A DNA stretch of 27,431 nucleotides from a virus: IMG/VR virus record IMGVR_UViG_3300013115_000522, positions 1 to 27,431 of that record. One strand, given 5' to 3'. Both the position numbers and the translations under genes were made by a program. Every line of letters begins with the position of its first letter. Position 1 is the stretch's first letter. The notes below the pieces were generated by a model. The model searched no databases. It saw nothing but the letters and a program-made list of their open reading frames with translations, and was not told the origin of the DNA. Positions 1 to 7,142 of this stretch are shown piece by piece.

Positions 1-381
1 GTCAAGGATGATTTTTCTGTTACCATAGGAGACAAGGGTGTAAAAATTGATGGAGTTTGTGCGGTGCATGTTGTGGGTCAGGCTGATTTTTACTGTGAAA
101 GTGATATCAAGGTAAAGACAGAAAAAAACGCAACCGTGAACACAAAAAATAATATGTATGCTGTGGTTGAAAATTATTTAAATGCGAAGGTGTCTAAAGA
201 TGCATTGGTGACAGCAGAGCAAAATGTTGATATTATCGCAGGCGGGAGTATGAGTATTCAGGCTGGGGGAGAGATAGAATTTTCAGACTCTACTGCAACG
301 GCATCTAATGTAGATGAGATTATCAAAGATACTGTTGATGGTTTTGGTAATTTAAGAATCCGGGTTGATGACCCAAGTTAG
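1..381 (+). CDS. 5: Baseplate central spike protein, gp5-like, C-terminal part (5' end outside window)
   Basis: The frame is open from base 1 to TAG at 379-381, giving 126 residues of a protein whose start lies upstream. Residues 28-99 fall into nine exact 8-residue units (for example IKVKTEKN, ATVNTKNN, MSIQAGGE) with alternating small or hydrophobic positions and Asn/Gly turns. That is the pattern of the triple-stranded beta-helix needle at the C-terminus of T4 gp5 (VXGXXXXX repeats) and VgrG-type spikes. In T4 the needle trimer sits under the hub and pierces the outer membrane. The gp25-gp6-gp7-gp8 genes directly downstream support a baseplate role. A GTG at 64 is only an internal codon; the reading continues upstream of it. 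No lysozyme or OB-fold part is visible here, so whether this homologue keeps the gp5 lysozyme domain cannot be said. A gp5.4/PAAR tip protein is not in the window. Confidence 0.72.
   Translation, partial: VKDDFSVTIGDKGVKIDGVCAVHVVGQADFYCESDIKVKTEKNATVNTKNNMYAVVENYLNAKVSKDALVTAEQNVDIIAGGSMSIQAGGEIEFSDSTATASNVDEIIKDTVDGFGNLRIRVDDPS
82..297 (+). repeat. Nine octapeptide units of the spike beta-helix (protein-level repeat)
   Basis: Starting at the codon at 82, the protein divides without gaps into nine 8-residue blocks: ADFYCESD, IKVKTEKN, ATVNTKNN, MYAVVENY, LNAKVSKD, ALVTAEQN, VDIIAGGS, MSIQAGGE, IEFSDSTA. Block positions 1 and 3 are mostly apolar and positions 6-8 are polar or Gly, as expected for one turn strand of an intertwined beta-helix. 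The DNA copies are diverged, so this is a structural repeat rather than a recent duplication. Confidence 0.7.
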
Positions 382-385
382 TTGC

Positions 386-397
386 CTAAATAAATAG
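386..397 (+). promoter_or_regulatory. T4-type late promoter-like motif before gp25
   Basis: The sequence CTAAATAAATAG lies 4 nt after the spike gene stop and 15 nt before the gp25 start. It contains the T4 late core (TATAAATA) with mismatches, in two overlapping registers, CTAAATA and AATAAATA. Similar AAATAG-containing motifs sit at three other junctions in this window (7106, 8831, 18633). In T4, late promoters of this kind are read by host RNA polymerase with gp55. No start-site data are available. Confidence 0.5.
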
Positions 398-404
398 AAG
401 GAGG
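397..404 (+). promoter_or_regulatory. Strong ribosome binding site deciding a TTG start for gp25
   Basis: GAAGGAGG ends 8 nt before the TTG at 413. An ATG at 406 is only 1 nt from this site and is followed at once by TAA (409-411), so it cannot be the start of the gene. The TTG at 413 is the best-placed start in the open frame and gives the usual gp25 length. Confidence 0.7.
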
Positions 405-412
405 AATGTAAC

Positions 413-802
413 TTGCCGATAGCAAAGCGATGGTCAGACTTTGATTTGGATTTTGTTGCTCATCCAAACACAGGAAAACTAAGCATGAAGCAGGATGCCG
501 ATGCAGTTGTGCGGTCTGTTCGTCATTTGTTACTCACTAATCATTATGAACGACCCTTCCACCCAGAAATCGGTTCAAATCTATCTGCGCAATTATTTGA
601 ACCTATGACATATGCCACTTCACTTAGAATTAAAAGTGATATAATCGAAGCAATAAATAATTTTGAACCGAGAGTTAGTCTGACGAATATTGAGGTTACG
701 CCAAATGAAGCTGAAAATGCATATTATGTTTCTTTGCGATTTTTTATTATCGACGAAGAGGTAGAGCGCCAAACAACATTTTTGCTAGAGAGAACAAGAT
801 AA
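413..802 (+). CDS. 25: Baseplate wedge subunit gp25
   Basis: The product has 129 residues, against 132 in T4 gp25. Recognisable stretches are RPFHPEIGSNLSAQLFEPMT (T4: RPFDPEFGCDLSDQLFENMT), the NFEPRV block containing the conserved Glu-Pro-Arg motif, and the C-terminal LRFFIIDE strand (T4: IRFSVID). In T4 and in related contractile machines (TssE of type VI secretion) gp25 sits in the wedge core with gp6 and gp53 and helps nucleate the sheath, in the inner baseplate. The start is TTG at 413, chosen from the ribosome site at 397-404. The stop TAA at 800-802 abuts the ATG of gp6 with no spacer, so the two are probably translationally coupled. A late promoter-like motif lies just upstream. Confidence 0.93.
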   Translation: MPIAKRWSDFDLDFVAHPNTGKLSMKQDADAVVRSVRHLLLTNHYERPFHPEIGSNLSAQLFEPMTYATSLRIKSDIIEAINNFEPRVSLTNIEVTPNEAENAYYVSLRFFIIDEEVERQTTFLLERTR

Positions 803-2695
803 ATGTCGGATTACATAACAACAACTAATAATTTAAAAATTACTGAACTTGACTTTGATTCGATCAAGACTGCACTAAGAACATATCTTCAGGGGCAGGA
901 TGATTTCAAGGACTATGATTTTACCGGATCTGCATTAAACATTCTACTTGATGTTCTTGCATATAATACGCATTATAACGGATTTTATATCAACATGCTC
1001 GCGAGCGAAATGTTTATGGATAGCGCAAGCCTACGATCCTCGGTCGTGTCTTTAGCCAAGCATCTTGGGTATGTTCCGTCTTCCAGAAGAGGAGCATCGG
1101 TTCATGTGGATTTTGATATTACCAGTTCAGCCAGATCGGTGACTATCCCAAAGAATTTTAAATTTACTTCAAAGATCGGAACGGACACGTATACGTTTCT
1201 TACATCCAAAGCTCATGTTGCACTATACAACGCAATCACCGAAACTTATCAGATTCCTTCTATTGAGATAAAGGAAGGTATTGCTGCCACAACGTCCTAT
1301 ACTGTTCTGGGCACCAATAACGAGATATTTGAAATTCCAAATGAGAACATTGATACAACTACTCTGGGCGTTTCTGTGGAAGGCGAGACTTATCAACTGG
1401 CTGATGATATTACAGAAGTAACTTCAACATCTAAAGTATATTTTCTTCAAGAAGGCGATCAAAATAAGTATCAAATCTATTTCGGAGATGGTTCAGTTGG
1501 CAAGAAGCCTAGCAATGGCGATCAGATTCTAATTACATATAATGTTTCGATTCTCGGTTCGGATGGAAATGGAGCATCTACATTTTTTCCGGCGGACACT
1601 GTGGCAGGAATGACAGATTCATCAGTGACCTTGAGCCCCGGTTTTACCCGAGCCTCCGGCGGCGCAGAAAGAGAGACTACTTCTTCAATTAGAGTTCAGG
1701 CACCAAGGCAGTTTGGGTTACAGAAGAGAGTTGTTACTGCAAACGACTATAAGACCCGTTTAGAAAATGATTATAATTTAGTGGATGCGGTTCGTGTATG
1801 GGGCGGTGAAGAGAATTATCCTCCAGAATACGGTAGGGTGTATATTTGTGTTAAACCAAAGACTGGTTTTGTTCTTTCTGAAGCAGAAGAGCAAAGGATT
1901 GGTGAAGATATTTTGAAGCGAAGAAATGTAGTTTCAATAAGACCAAAATTTGTTGATCCAGATTATATGTTTATTGTGCCGGATATTAATTTTGCGTATG
2001 ATCCAAGGAAGACGACGAGAACGCCAGATCAATTGAAGGAATTGGTTAAGGCAAATATATTAACCTATGCTTCTAATGATCTTAGTAAATTTGATCAGTA
2101 TTTTAGATACTCTACGTTATCTAGAGTTGTTGATGATACGGAAGTGAGTATTATGAACAACAATATGACGGTTGCGATGAAGAAGAGATTTAAGCCCGTG
2201 CCCAGAGTTCAGGGTGAGTTTACTATTCTTTTCGATAATCCAATTCATAGACCACATGAAGATCATATGAGAGTTGTTCAGTCTACTCTGTTTAAATATA
2301 AGAATGTGGATAATTGTATGCTTATAGATGAAAATGGTATAATGAAAATTGTTGCTGCGAGTACAAAGGTGGATTCATTGGTTCCAATAGAGCAACCAAA
2401 AACAAATCCAAGGGGTTATCGTGGCAGCGGCTTGGATACATATTCTATGGATTATCAAGTTGTTGAAAAAAATGTTGGTACGATAGATTATGGTGTGGGA
2501 AGCGTGAGGCTTAGAAAGTTTGTCTCGATGGAAATTAAAGACGGGTCGGATTATGTCTACATTCATGCGAAGCCAAGAATTCAGGATATTATACCAAAGA
2601 GAAATACAATCATTACAATTGAACCTGATGATATTATAATAAATTGTGTTGATGACACTTTGCGGGTTGTAGAAGATAAAGTACGATCATACTAA
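803..2695 (+). CDS. 6: Baseplate wedge subunit gp6 (gpJ-like family)
   Basis: The product has 630 residues; T4 gp6 has 660. The N-terminal region aligns by eye with T4 gp6: GQDDFKDYDFTGSALNILLD, then LAYNTHY, then SLRSSVVSLAKHLGYVPSS (T4: NLRSSVVQAAQDNGYLPTS). Near residues 310-400 it has RVVTANDYKTRLENDY and VKPKTGFVLSE, matching the T4 region RCVTATDYDTF and AKPKSGLYL. gp6 dimerises to make the inner ring that joins neighbouring wedges and interacts with gp25, gp53 and gp7; it shares its fold with the gpJ baseplate proteins of P2-like phages. The start ATG directly follows the gp25 stop, and its own ribosome site is weak (GAGAG around 787-791), which fits coupling to gp25. No truncation or frameshift is visible. 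Confidence 0.95.
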   Translation: MSDYITTTNNLKITELDFDSIKTALRTYLQGQDDFKDYDFTGSALNILLDVLAYNTHYNGFYINMLASEMFMDSASLRSSVVSLAKHLGYVPSSRRGASVHVDFDITSSARSVTIPKNFKFTSKIGTDTYTFLTSKAHVALYNAITETYQIPSIEIKEGIAATTSYTVLGTNNEIFEIPNENIDTTTLGVSVEGETYQLADDITEVTSTSKVYFLQEGDQNKYQIYFGDGSVGKKPSNGDQILITYNVSILGSDGNGASTFFPADTVAGMTDSSVTLSPGFTRASGGAERETTSSIRVQAPRQFGLQKRVVTANDYKTRLENDYNLVDAVRVWGGEENYPPEYGRVYICVKPKTGFVLSEAEEQRIGEDILKRRNVVSIRPKFVDPDYMFIVPDINFAYDPRKTTRTPDQLKELVKANILTYASNDLSKFDQYFRYSTLSRVVDDTEVSIMNNNMTVAMKKRFKPVPRVQGEFTILFDNPIHRPHEDHMRVVQSTLFKYKNVDNCMLIDENGIMKIVAASTKVDSLVPIEQPKTNPRGYRGSGLDTYSMDYQVVEKNVGTIDYGVGSVRLRKFVSMEIKDGSDYVYIHAKPRIQDIIPKRNTIITIEPDDIIINCVDDTLRVVEDKVRSY

Positions 2696-2713
2696 GAGGA
2701 AACTGAATACATT

Positions 2714-5700
2714 ATGGGAAACGTTGTAAGGACATCAAATGGTCATCAGACTTCATTGCAAGTTCGGCAAAATATACCCGAATTCGTAGTACAGGATCAT
2801 CCTAAATTTGTAAACTTTATTGAAAAGTATTATGAGTTTATGGCAAACAATTCCCTGATGGCAACAACATCAAATTCCAGTGTATATTATTATGGTGCCG
2901 ATACAGCGGCAAAAATTTTGCAGGATATTAGGGATGTAGACAAGACGGATTTTGATAATTTTGTTGAGATGTTTCGTCGTCAGTATGCATATGCTTTTCC
3001 ACAAGACCTTTATTCAGAAGCAAATAAAGCCACATTATATAAGAATCTTGTAAATTTTTATCAGGCAGTTGGCACAGAAGATTCTTTTAAGATGTTATTT
3101 CGTTTGCTCTATAACGAAGATATAGAAATTTATTCTCCCAGTAAAGATATATTGATTGCAAGTGGCGGCGACTATGTAAAAAGGGCTAGAATACGAGTTA
3201 ATTATGTTGATGGATTAAATCGAATAGAGAATAAAAAAATTGTGGGTGCCAACTCTGGTGCGTATGGAACTGTTGAGAGAGTTGAAGTTATGCCGAAAGG
3301 CTCTGATACTTTTATAACAGGAAGGGTTGCAAATACAATAACAAATTTTTCGCCTAACCTCCTTTCTTTTTCTAATACCATTCCCAACCCCCTAACTTCA
3401 AAATATAATGAAGTAACTCATCCCGAAAAAATATTAGAAAACACTAAAGAAGTTGCTCATGTATATTTGTCAAATTATTCGGGAACATTTGATATTCATG
3501 AGGATGTTTATTATTCAGAAGCAGGATCTGCAAATACGTCTGTCTGTGCAAACACAGTAATTCTTCCTGTTACAAAGAAATTGCTTTTGTTTGATGGATT
3601 TCAAGGGCCGGAAACTGCCAACGCGGTTGTTTCTGTTTACGATTCCAGACATGCCTATCGGGCAAATAGCACCAATCCTCCTTGGGGTCATGCAAATGTT
3701 ATTTTAGGACATGCCAATACTCAGGAGTCGGGAAATTATATATTTTATTCAAATACAGGATTTTGGCACACTACTGGAGATGGTGAGGGGCAAATAAAAT
3801 TAGTGACCAATAGTGTTTTTGGTTCCTTTGGAGGAAAGGCACTTCAAATAGGGAACAACAGTGTTGCGTCTGGTAATGGAGATTATCGTCAACTTGTATA
3901 CTCTAACAGATATGGATATGGAGGCGAGAATCGTGTTTATCGACTGACTGTCCGAGCAAGAGACATAGGGGGGAATTCTGCCTTTTCTACGGTGGCAGGA
4001 AATCGTTTTTCCGCGGGCATTGTAGCATACGATACCAGTGAAAGAATTATTGATAATGATCAATATACAAATCCGCTCACCCCAGATAGTTCAGGATCAT
4101 ATGAAAAGGCATTTTGGTTTGCCTCGGACAACCAATCTATTGATGACGAGTTTTATAACTATGTTGCATACTTCAAGGGCCGAGAAAAAGAAGCAAAGAA
4201 ATCTGGAATTCCTTTTTCAGAATTAAATCGCGGAAATGGCGGAAGATTGAATCTTCCCAGCGGAACTAGACATTACAATTCTTTACAAAAGGCACTTGAT
4301 GGTAAGGTCAAACTACCTCATGGTACTTTGTGGTTTACTCCAACGATAAAGGTTAATCAGCCTGCAAACGGAGCAACTTTCTCACAGGGTATTACTCAAA
4401 TTGATTATATTGCACTAGATGAAATATCCTCTATGCAAAAACAAGAAGGAGCAAGACCCGGTGCATATCGAGAAGATAGCAGCCTTCTTTCGTCTTCATC
4501 TAGATTGTACGATGGAAAATATTGGCAATATAATGCATATGATATTCGTTCTAAGCAACAGGTAAAAGATTATAAGACTGTTGTTCGTGAGTCTGCACAT
4601 CCGGCAGGTGTGGCAATGTTTGGTACGAAGATCACAGAGTCTTCAGCCAACGGGTCATATGAATCCGTAGAAAACAATTTAACAGACACCTTTACACCCG
4701 ACCAACTAGACTCACTCGCTGCATGGTGGAGAGCCGATGCAATTGGTCCGCAGAATATTGAATATAGAAGATATGACGCCGCAACATCAAACGGAACATA
4801 CGGCACAGAAAGAAATCGTTTCCCAGTTGGTTGGTCGGATTTTGAGGATTTGGATGAAGATTATGATATCAAAACTTTTGCTTCTGTTGATGTAGTTGCC
4901 AAAGGGACCGACGATTCATATTTTGGTGGAAGGGCTTTGAAGATTATTGACGAGCACACTTCCACAGGACCAAATTTTGACTTTCCCACTACATTAGGAT
5001 TAGGCACCTCGCCGTTCTTCGGTGGCGGCGAGATGGGAAATTATCCTGATGAAGAATTCCCAATTATCATTGAGCCTCATAAAAAGTGGTTACTGAGTTT
5101 TTATAGCAAAGTTAGTAATACAACTATAGATAACGGGGATTTTAATTCTCTTCTTGTATACACTGCTTTTGCAAATAATGCCGGAGCAGATCATAGTGGC
5201 ATTGGTTTGATCGGCAGTCAAGCTGTGGGAAATTCTTATCCAACACCCTCCTCTTCAACTGTATTTAAAGACTTCTCGGCAGAGAATGTCTGGGAAAGAA
5301 AATCAATGGTGTTTGATCTTTCATCAAGCCCACATACCAGAATCGGATTTAGATTTCAGTTACCGGACAGATCAGCATTTTCACTGGCAACTGGAAATAC
5401 TACTTATCATTTTGATGGTTGGATGCTAGAAGAATACGACCCGGCACTACATGGAACCGAATGGGGAAACCATACACCCTCACCTTATATTGAAACTGGA
5501 ATGAATGGTAGTAATGTTATTTCTTGGTTTGATCAGAGCCTAAACAAGCACCATGTCTATGCAAACACTCATGGTGGAATTTTCTACGCACCCCAATATA
5601 TTGCCAATGTAGTCGGCGGAAAGCCAGCCGTTCGTTTCTCTGCAAACACTGTGAAGAATGCTGGAAATGTTTATCAGTATAGTTCAATTGGCGGAACTGC

Positions 5701-7099
5701 GAATTCTATTGCATTGGAATTCGGCGATGCCACAAATTTCAAGCCAACTACATCTGGGCTCCAAGCCAAGTCATTTTCTGGTGGAGATTTTGAAGACGGT
5801 CGCGGAACCCTTGCTTCCAATTCCAACTCAAGACCCGTTACCAACACATGGACCGTCATGGCAGTGGTCAGGACAAACCTTGCTCTCAACGCTATTTCAT
5901 ATGATTCTACTTTAACCCAAACTATTATAAATTCTGGGTACGCGGGTGCGAACAATAATCTTAATGATTTTGCTCCAGCAGAAGGAACCTTAAATCTTGG
6001 GTATGAGATCATTGGGGAAACAGGAGCCTTGCAGGCAAGTGTGGTTAATGCTACTGCTGGTCTTCATTCAATGAACACTGCCGCGATAACAGATTTTGGA
6101 GGAAGCCTATCTTCATCAAATACAGAGTCCGCTTTCCGAATCGTTGGAGTTTCTGTCAATGCTTCCAGCCTCAGTGGAGCTTCTGATGATCTTCTGAATT
6201 TCCATATAGATGGAAGGCGGTTTGCTAATTCTGAAATTAATAATTTTGGTGTTTCTGGATTTACAGGGATGGACGGGTATACGCAGAATGTATATGTCAC
6301 GTCAATTGGAAAGTGGAAGCCTTCAAATAATGTCAGCAATCCTCAGTTGTCTGTGACCAATACATATTTGTATGGTTCGGGAGATTGGGATGGAGATATT
6401 GCAGAGATCTTGGTGTTCAACGAGAAGCTATCGAATACAAATATTTCTAAGGTAGAAGGATATCTTGCCCACAAGTATGGACTACAGGATAATTTGATTC
6501 ACAAGGATGGTATAGAGAATCATGCAAATGCATATCATTGGAGCTTTGCAAATACTCACGATGGCTGGAGCTTTATTGACAACCAACCCAACCAAAACCC
6601 ACCAAGTACAGTAGGTTTTGAATGGTATGATAATGATACAAGAAGTGTAATTCATGTCGAGGCTCAGGCTGCTGACTCCAATACTGCAATGGAAATCTTT
6701 TTGCCTCGTTATATTGATGGGACATACTATAATACATTTAGTATAAAATATGCTTGCTATTTTGGGCTTGCAATAGGCGCACCAGCCACTCAGCAATATT
6801 TTAATTTAGCATGGAAGAATACGGAAAGCGAAACGATATATGAAACACAACAACTTACACCTGTATCCAATCATCTTTCTCTTTTTGTGACGCCCTCTAT
6901 TGATCTTTCGTCAAATGAAAATTGGGCTGGTAAAAAGATTAAATATTTAAGATTTAATTTTTTACATAATAATTTGGGGGGTGGTCAGGAACACAAGGTC
7001 GAATATATAGACATTTCAGGAAGAAACTTTACTCATCCATACAAGTATGACGAACCACCTGCTCTTGGAGCAAACACAATGGACAACACAAGCTATTAA
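2714..7099 (+). CDS. 7: Baseplate wedge gp7 homologue with large lectin-like C-terminal extension
   Basis: The product has 1461 residues. Residues about 20-140 match the C-terminal third of T4 gp7: a helical block around HPKFVNFIEKYYEFM, then RRQYAYAFPQDLYSE, then MLFRLLYNEDIEIYSP (T4: KFLFKVLYNEEVEIEIE). The long N-terminal beta-propeller-like part of T4 gp7 is absent. After a short linker come beta-sandwich modules with carbohydrate-binding features: one at about 290-570; a LamG/concanavalin-type domain opening at 668 (LAAWWRAD), resuming at 936 (ISWFDQ) and closing at 1248 (EGYLAHKYGL); a second CBM-like module at about 690-930 nested inside it (ends DGWMLEE...PSPYIE); and another at 1265-1461. 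The core should join the wedge with gp6 and gp8, while the modules probably display glycan-binding surfaces at the baseplate edge. AGAGGA at 2695-2700 is the likely ribosome site, though 13 nt from the ATG. Assignment of the core is firm; the ligands are inferred. Confidence 0.85.
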   Translation: MGNVVRTSNGHQTSLQVRQNIPEFVVQDHPKFVNFIEKYYEFMANNSLMATTSNSSVYYYGADTAAKILQDIRDVDKTDFDNFVEMFRRQYAYAFPQDLYSEANKATLYKNLVNFYQAVGTEDSFKMLFRLLYNEDIEIYSPSKDILIASGGDYVKRARIRVNYVDGLNRIENKKIVGANSGAYGTVERVEVMPKGSDTFITGRVANTITNFSPNLLSFSNTIPNPLTSKYNEVTHPEKILENTKEVAHVYLSNYSGTFDIHEDVYYSEAGSANTSVCANTVILPVTKKLLLFDGFQGPETANAVVSVYDSRHAYRANSTNPPWGHANVILGHANTQESGNYIFYSNTGFWHTTGDGEGQIKLVTNSVFGSFGGKALQIGNNSVASGNGDYRQLVYSNRYGYGGENRVYRLTVRARDIGGNSAFSTVAGNRFSAGIVAYDTSERIIDNDQYTNPLTPDSSGSYEKAFWFASDNQSIDDEFYNYVAYFKGREKEAKKSGIPFSELNRGNGGRLNLPSGTRHYNSLQKALDGKVKLPHGTLWFTPTIKVNQPANGATFSQGITQIDYIALDEISSMQKQEGARPGAYREDSSLLSSSSRLYDGKYWQYNAYDIRSKQQVKDYKTVVRESAHPAGVAMFGTKITESSANGSYESVENNLTDTFTPDQLDSLAAWWRADAIGPQNIEYRRYDAATSNGTYGTERNRFPVGWSDFEDLDEDYDIKTFASVDVVAKGTDDSYFGGRALKIIDEHTSTGPNFDFPTTLGLGTSPFFGGGEMGNYPDEEFPIIIEPHKKWLLSFYSKVSNTTIDNGDFNSLLVYTAFANNAGADHSGIGLIGSQAVGNSYPTPSSSTVFKDFSAENVWERKSMVFDLSSSPHTRIGFRFQLPDRSAFSLATGNTTYHFDGWMLEEYDPALHGTEWGNHTPSPYIETGMNGSNVISWFDQSLNKHHVYANTHGGIFYAPQYIANVVGGKPAVRFSANTVKNAGNVYQYSSIGGTANSIALEFGDATNFKPTTSGLQAKSFSGGDFEDGRGTLASNSNSRPVTNTWTVMAVVRTNLALNAISYDSTLTQTIINSGYAGANNNLNDFAPAEGTLNLGYEIIGETGALQASVVNATAGLHSMNTAAITDFGGSLSSSNTESAFRIVGVSVNASSLSGASDDLLNFHIDGRRFANSEINNFGVSGFTGMDGYTQNVYVTSIGKWKPSNNVSNPQLSVTNTYLYGSGDWDGDIAEILVFNEKLSNTNISKVEGYLAHKYGLQDNLIHKDGIENHANAYHWSFANTHDGWSFIDNQPNQNPPSTVGFEWYDNDTRSVIHVEAQAADSNTAMEIFLPRYIDGTYYNTFSIKYACYFGLAIGAPATQQYFNLAWKNTESETIYETQQLTPVSNHLSLFVTPSIDLSSNENWAGKKIKYLRFNFLHNNLGGGQEHKVEYIDISGRNFTHPYKYDEPPALGANTMDNTSY
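4715..6484 (+). other. LamG/ConA-like lectin domain of gp7 interrupted by an inserted CBM-like domain
   Basis: The opening strand LAAWWRAD (residues 668-675) and the following ISWFDQSLNKHH (936-947), GGKPAVRFS, the TWTVMAVVRT strand and the closing IAEILVFNEKLS...EGYLAHKYGL are the standard landmarks of phage and bacterial LamG-type lectin domains. In ordinary members the first two landmarks are about 15 residues apart. Here 260 residues intervene, and they look like a complete second beta-sandwich (KKWLLSFYSKVS, WERKSMVFDLSS, YHFDGWMLEE, SPYIE), the CBM_4_9-like pattern seen in phage fibres. The domain names are motif-based and need profile or structure confirmation. Confidence 0.6.
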
Positions 7100-7105
7100 G
7101 AGTGT

Positions 7106-7113
7106 TATAAATA
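7106..7113 (+). promoter_or_regulatory. T4 late promoter, perfect TATAAATA core, before gp8
   Basis: TATAAATA begins 6 nt after the gp7 stop codon and lies 29 nt upstream of the gp8 start. It is identical to the T4 late consensus -10-like element. This is the longest gap between genes in the window (43 nt), which fits a promoter being kept there. It would give gp8 and the downstream fibre genes their own late transcript. Confidence 0.7.
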
Positions 7114-7129
7114 GTATTGTATAATTTTT

Positions 7130-7134
7130 AGGAG
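7130..7134 (+). promoter_or_regulatory. Ribosome binding site for the TTG start of gp8
   Basis: AGGAG ends 8 nt before the TTG at 7143. There is no ATG in the correct frame until well inside the conserved N-terminal region of gp8, so TTG is required to keep the family's N-terminus. Confidence 0.65.
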
Positions 7135-7142
7135 AATTTGGA

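Noticed and set aside
64-381. GTG at 64 as the start of a small separate gene
   Set aside because: The frame is open back to base 1 and has no ribosome site before 64; the segment is the tail of a longer protein.
406-411. ATG-TAA minimal open frame ahead of gp25
   Set aside because: The ATG is only 1 nt from the ribosome site, too close for initiation; the TTG at 413 fits spacing and family length.
4715-6484. Diversity-generating retroelement target in the lectin-like domains
   Set aside because: No reverse transcriptase, template repeat or C-type-lectin variable end with biased adenine changes is visible in the window.
7114-7130. Possible terminator in the gp7-gp8 gap (run of five T)
   Set aside because: No stable GC hairpin precedes the T run; the AT-rich stretch is better explained by the late promoter and leader.
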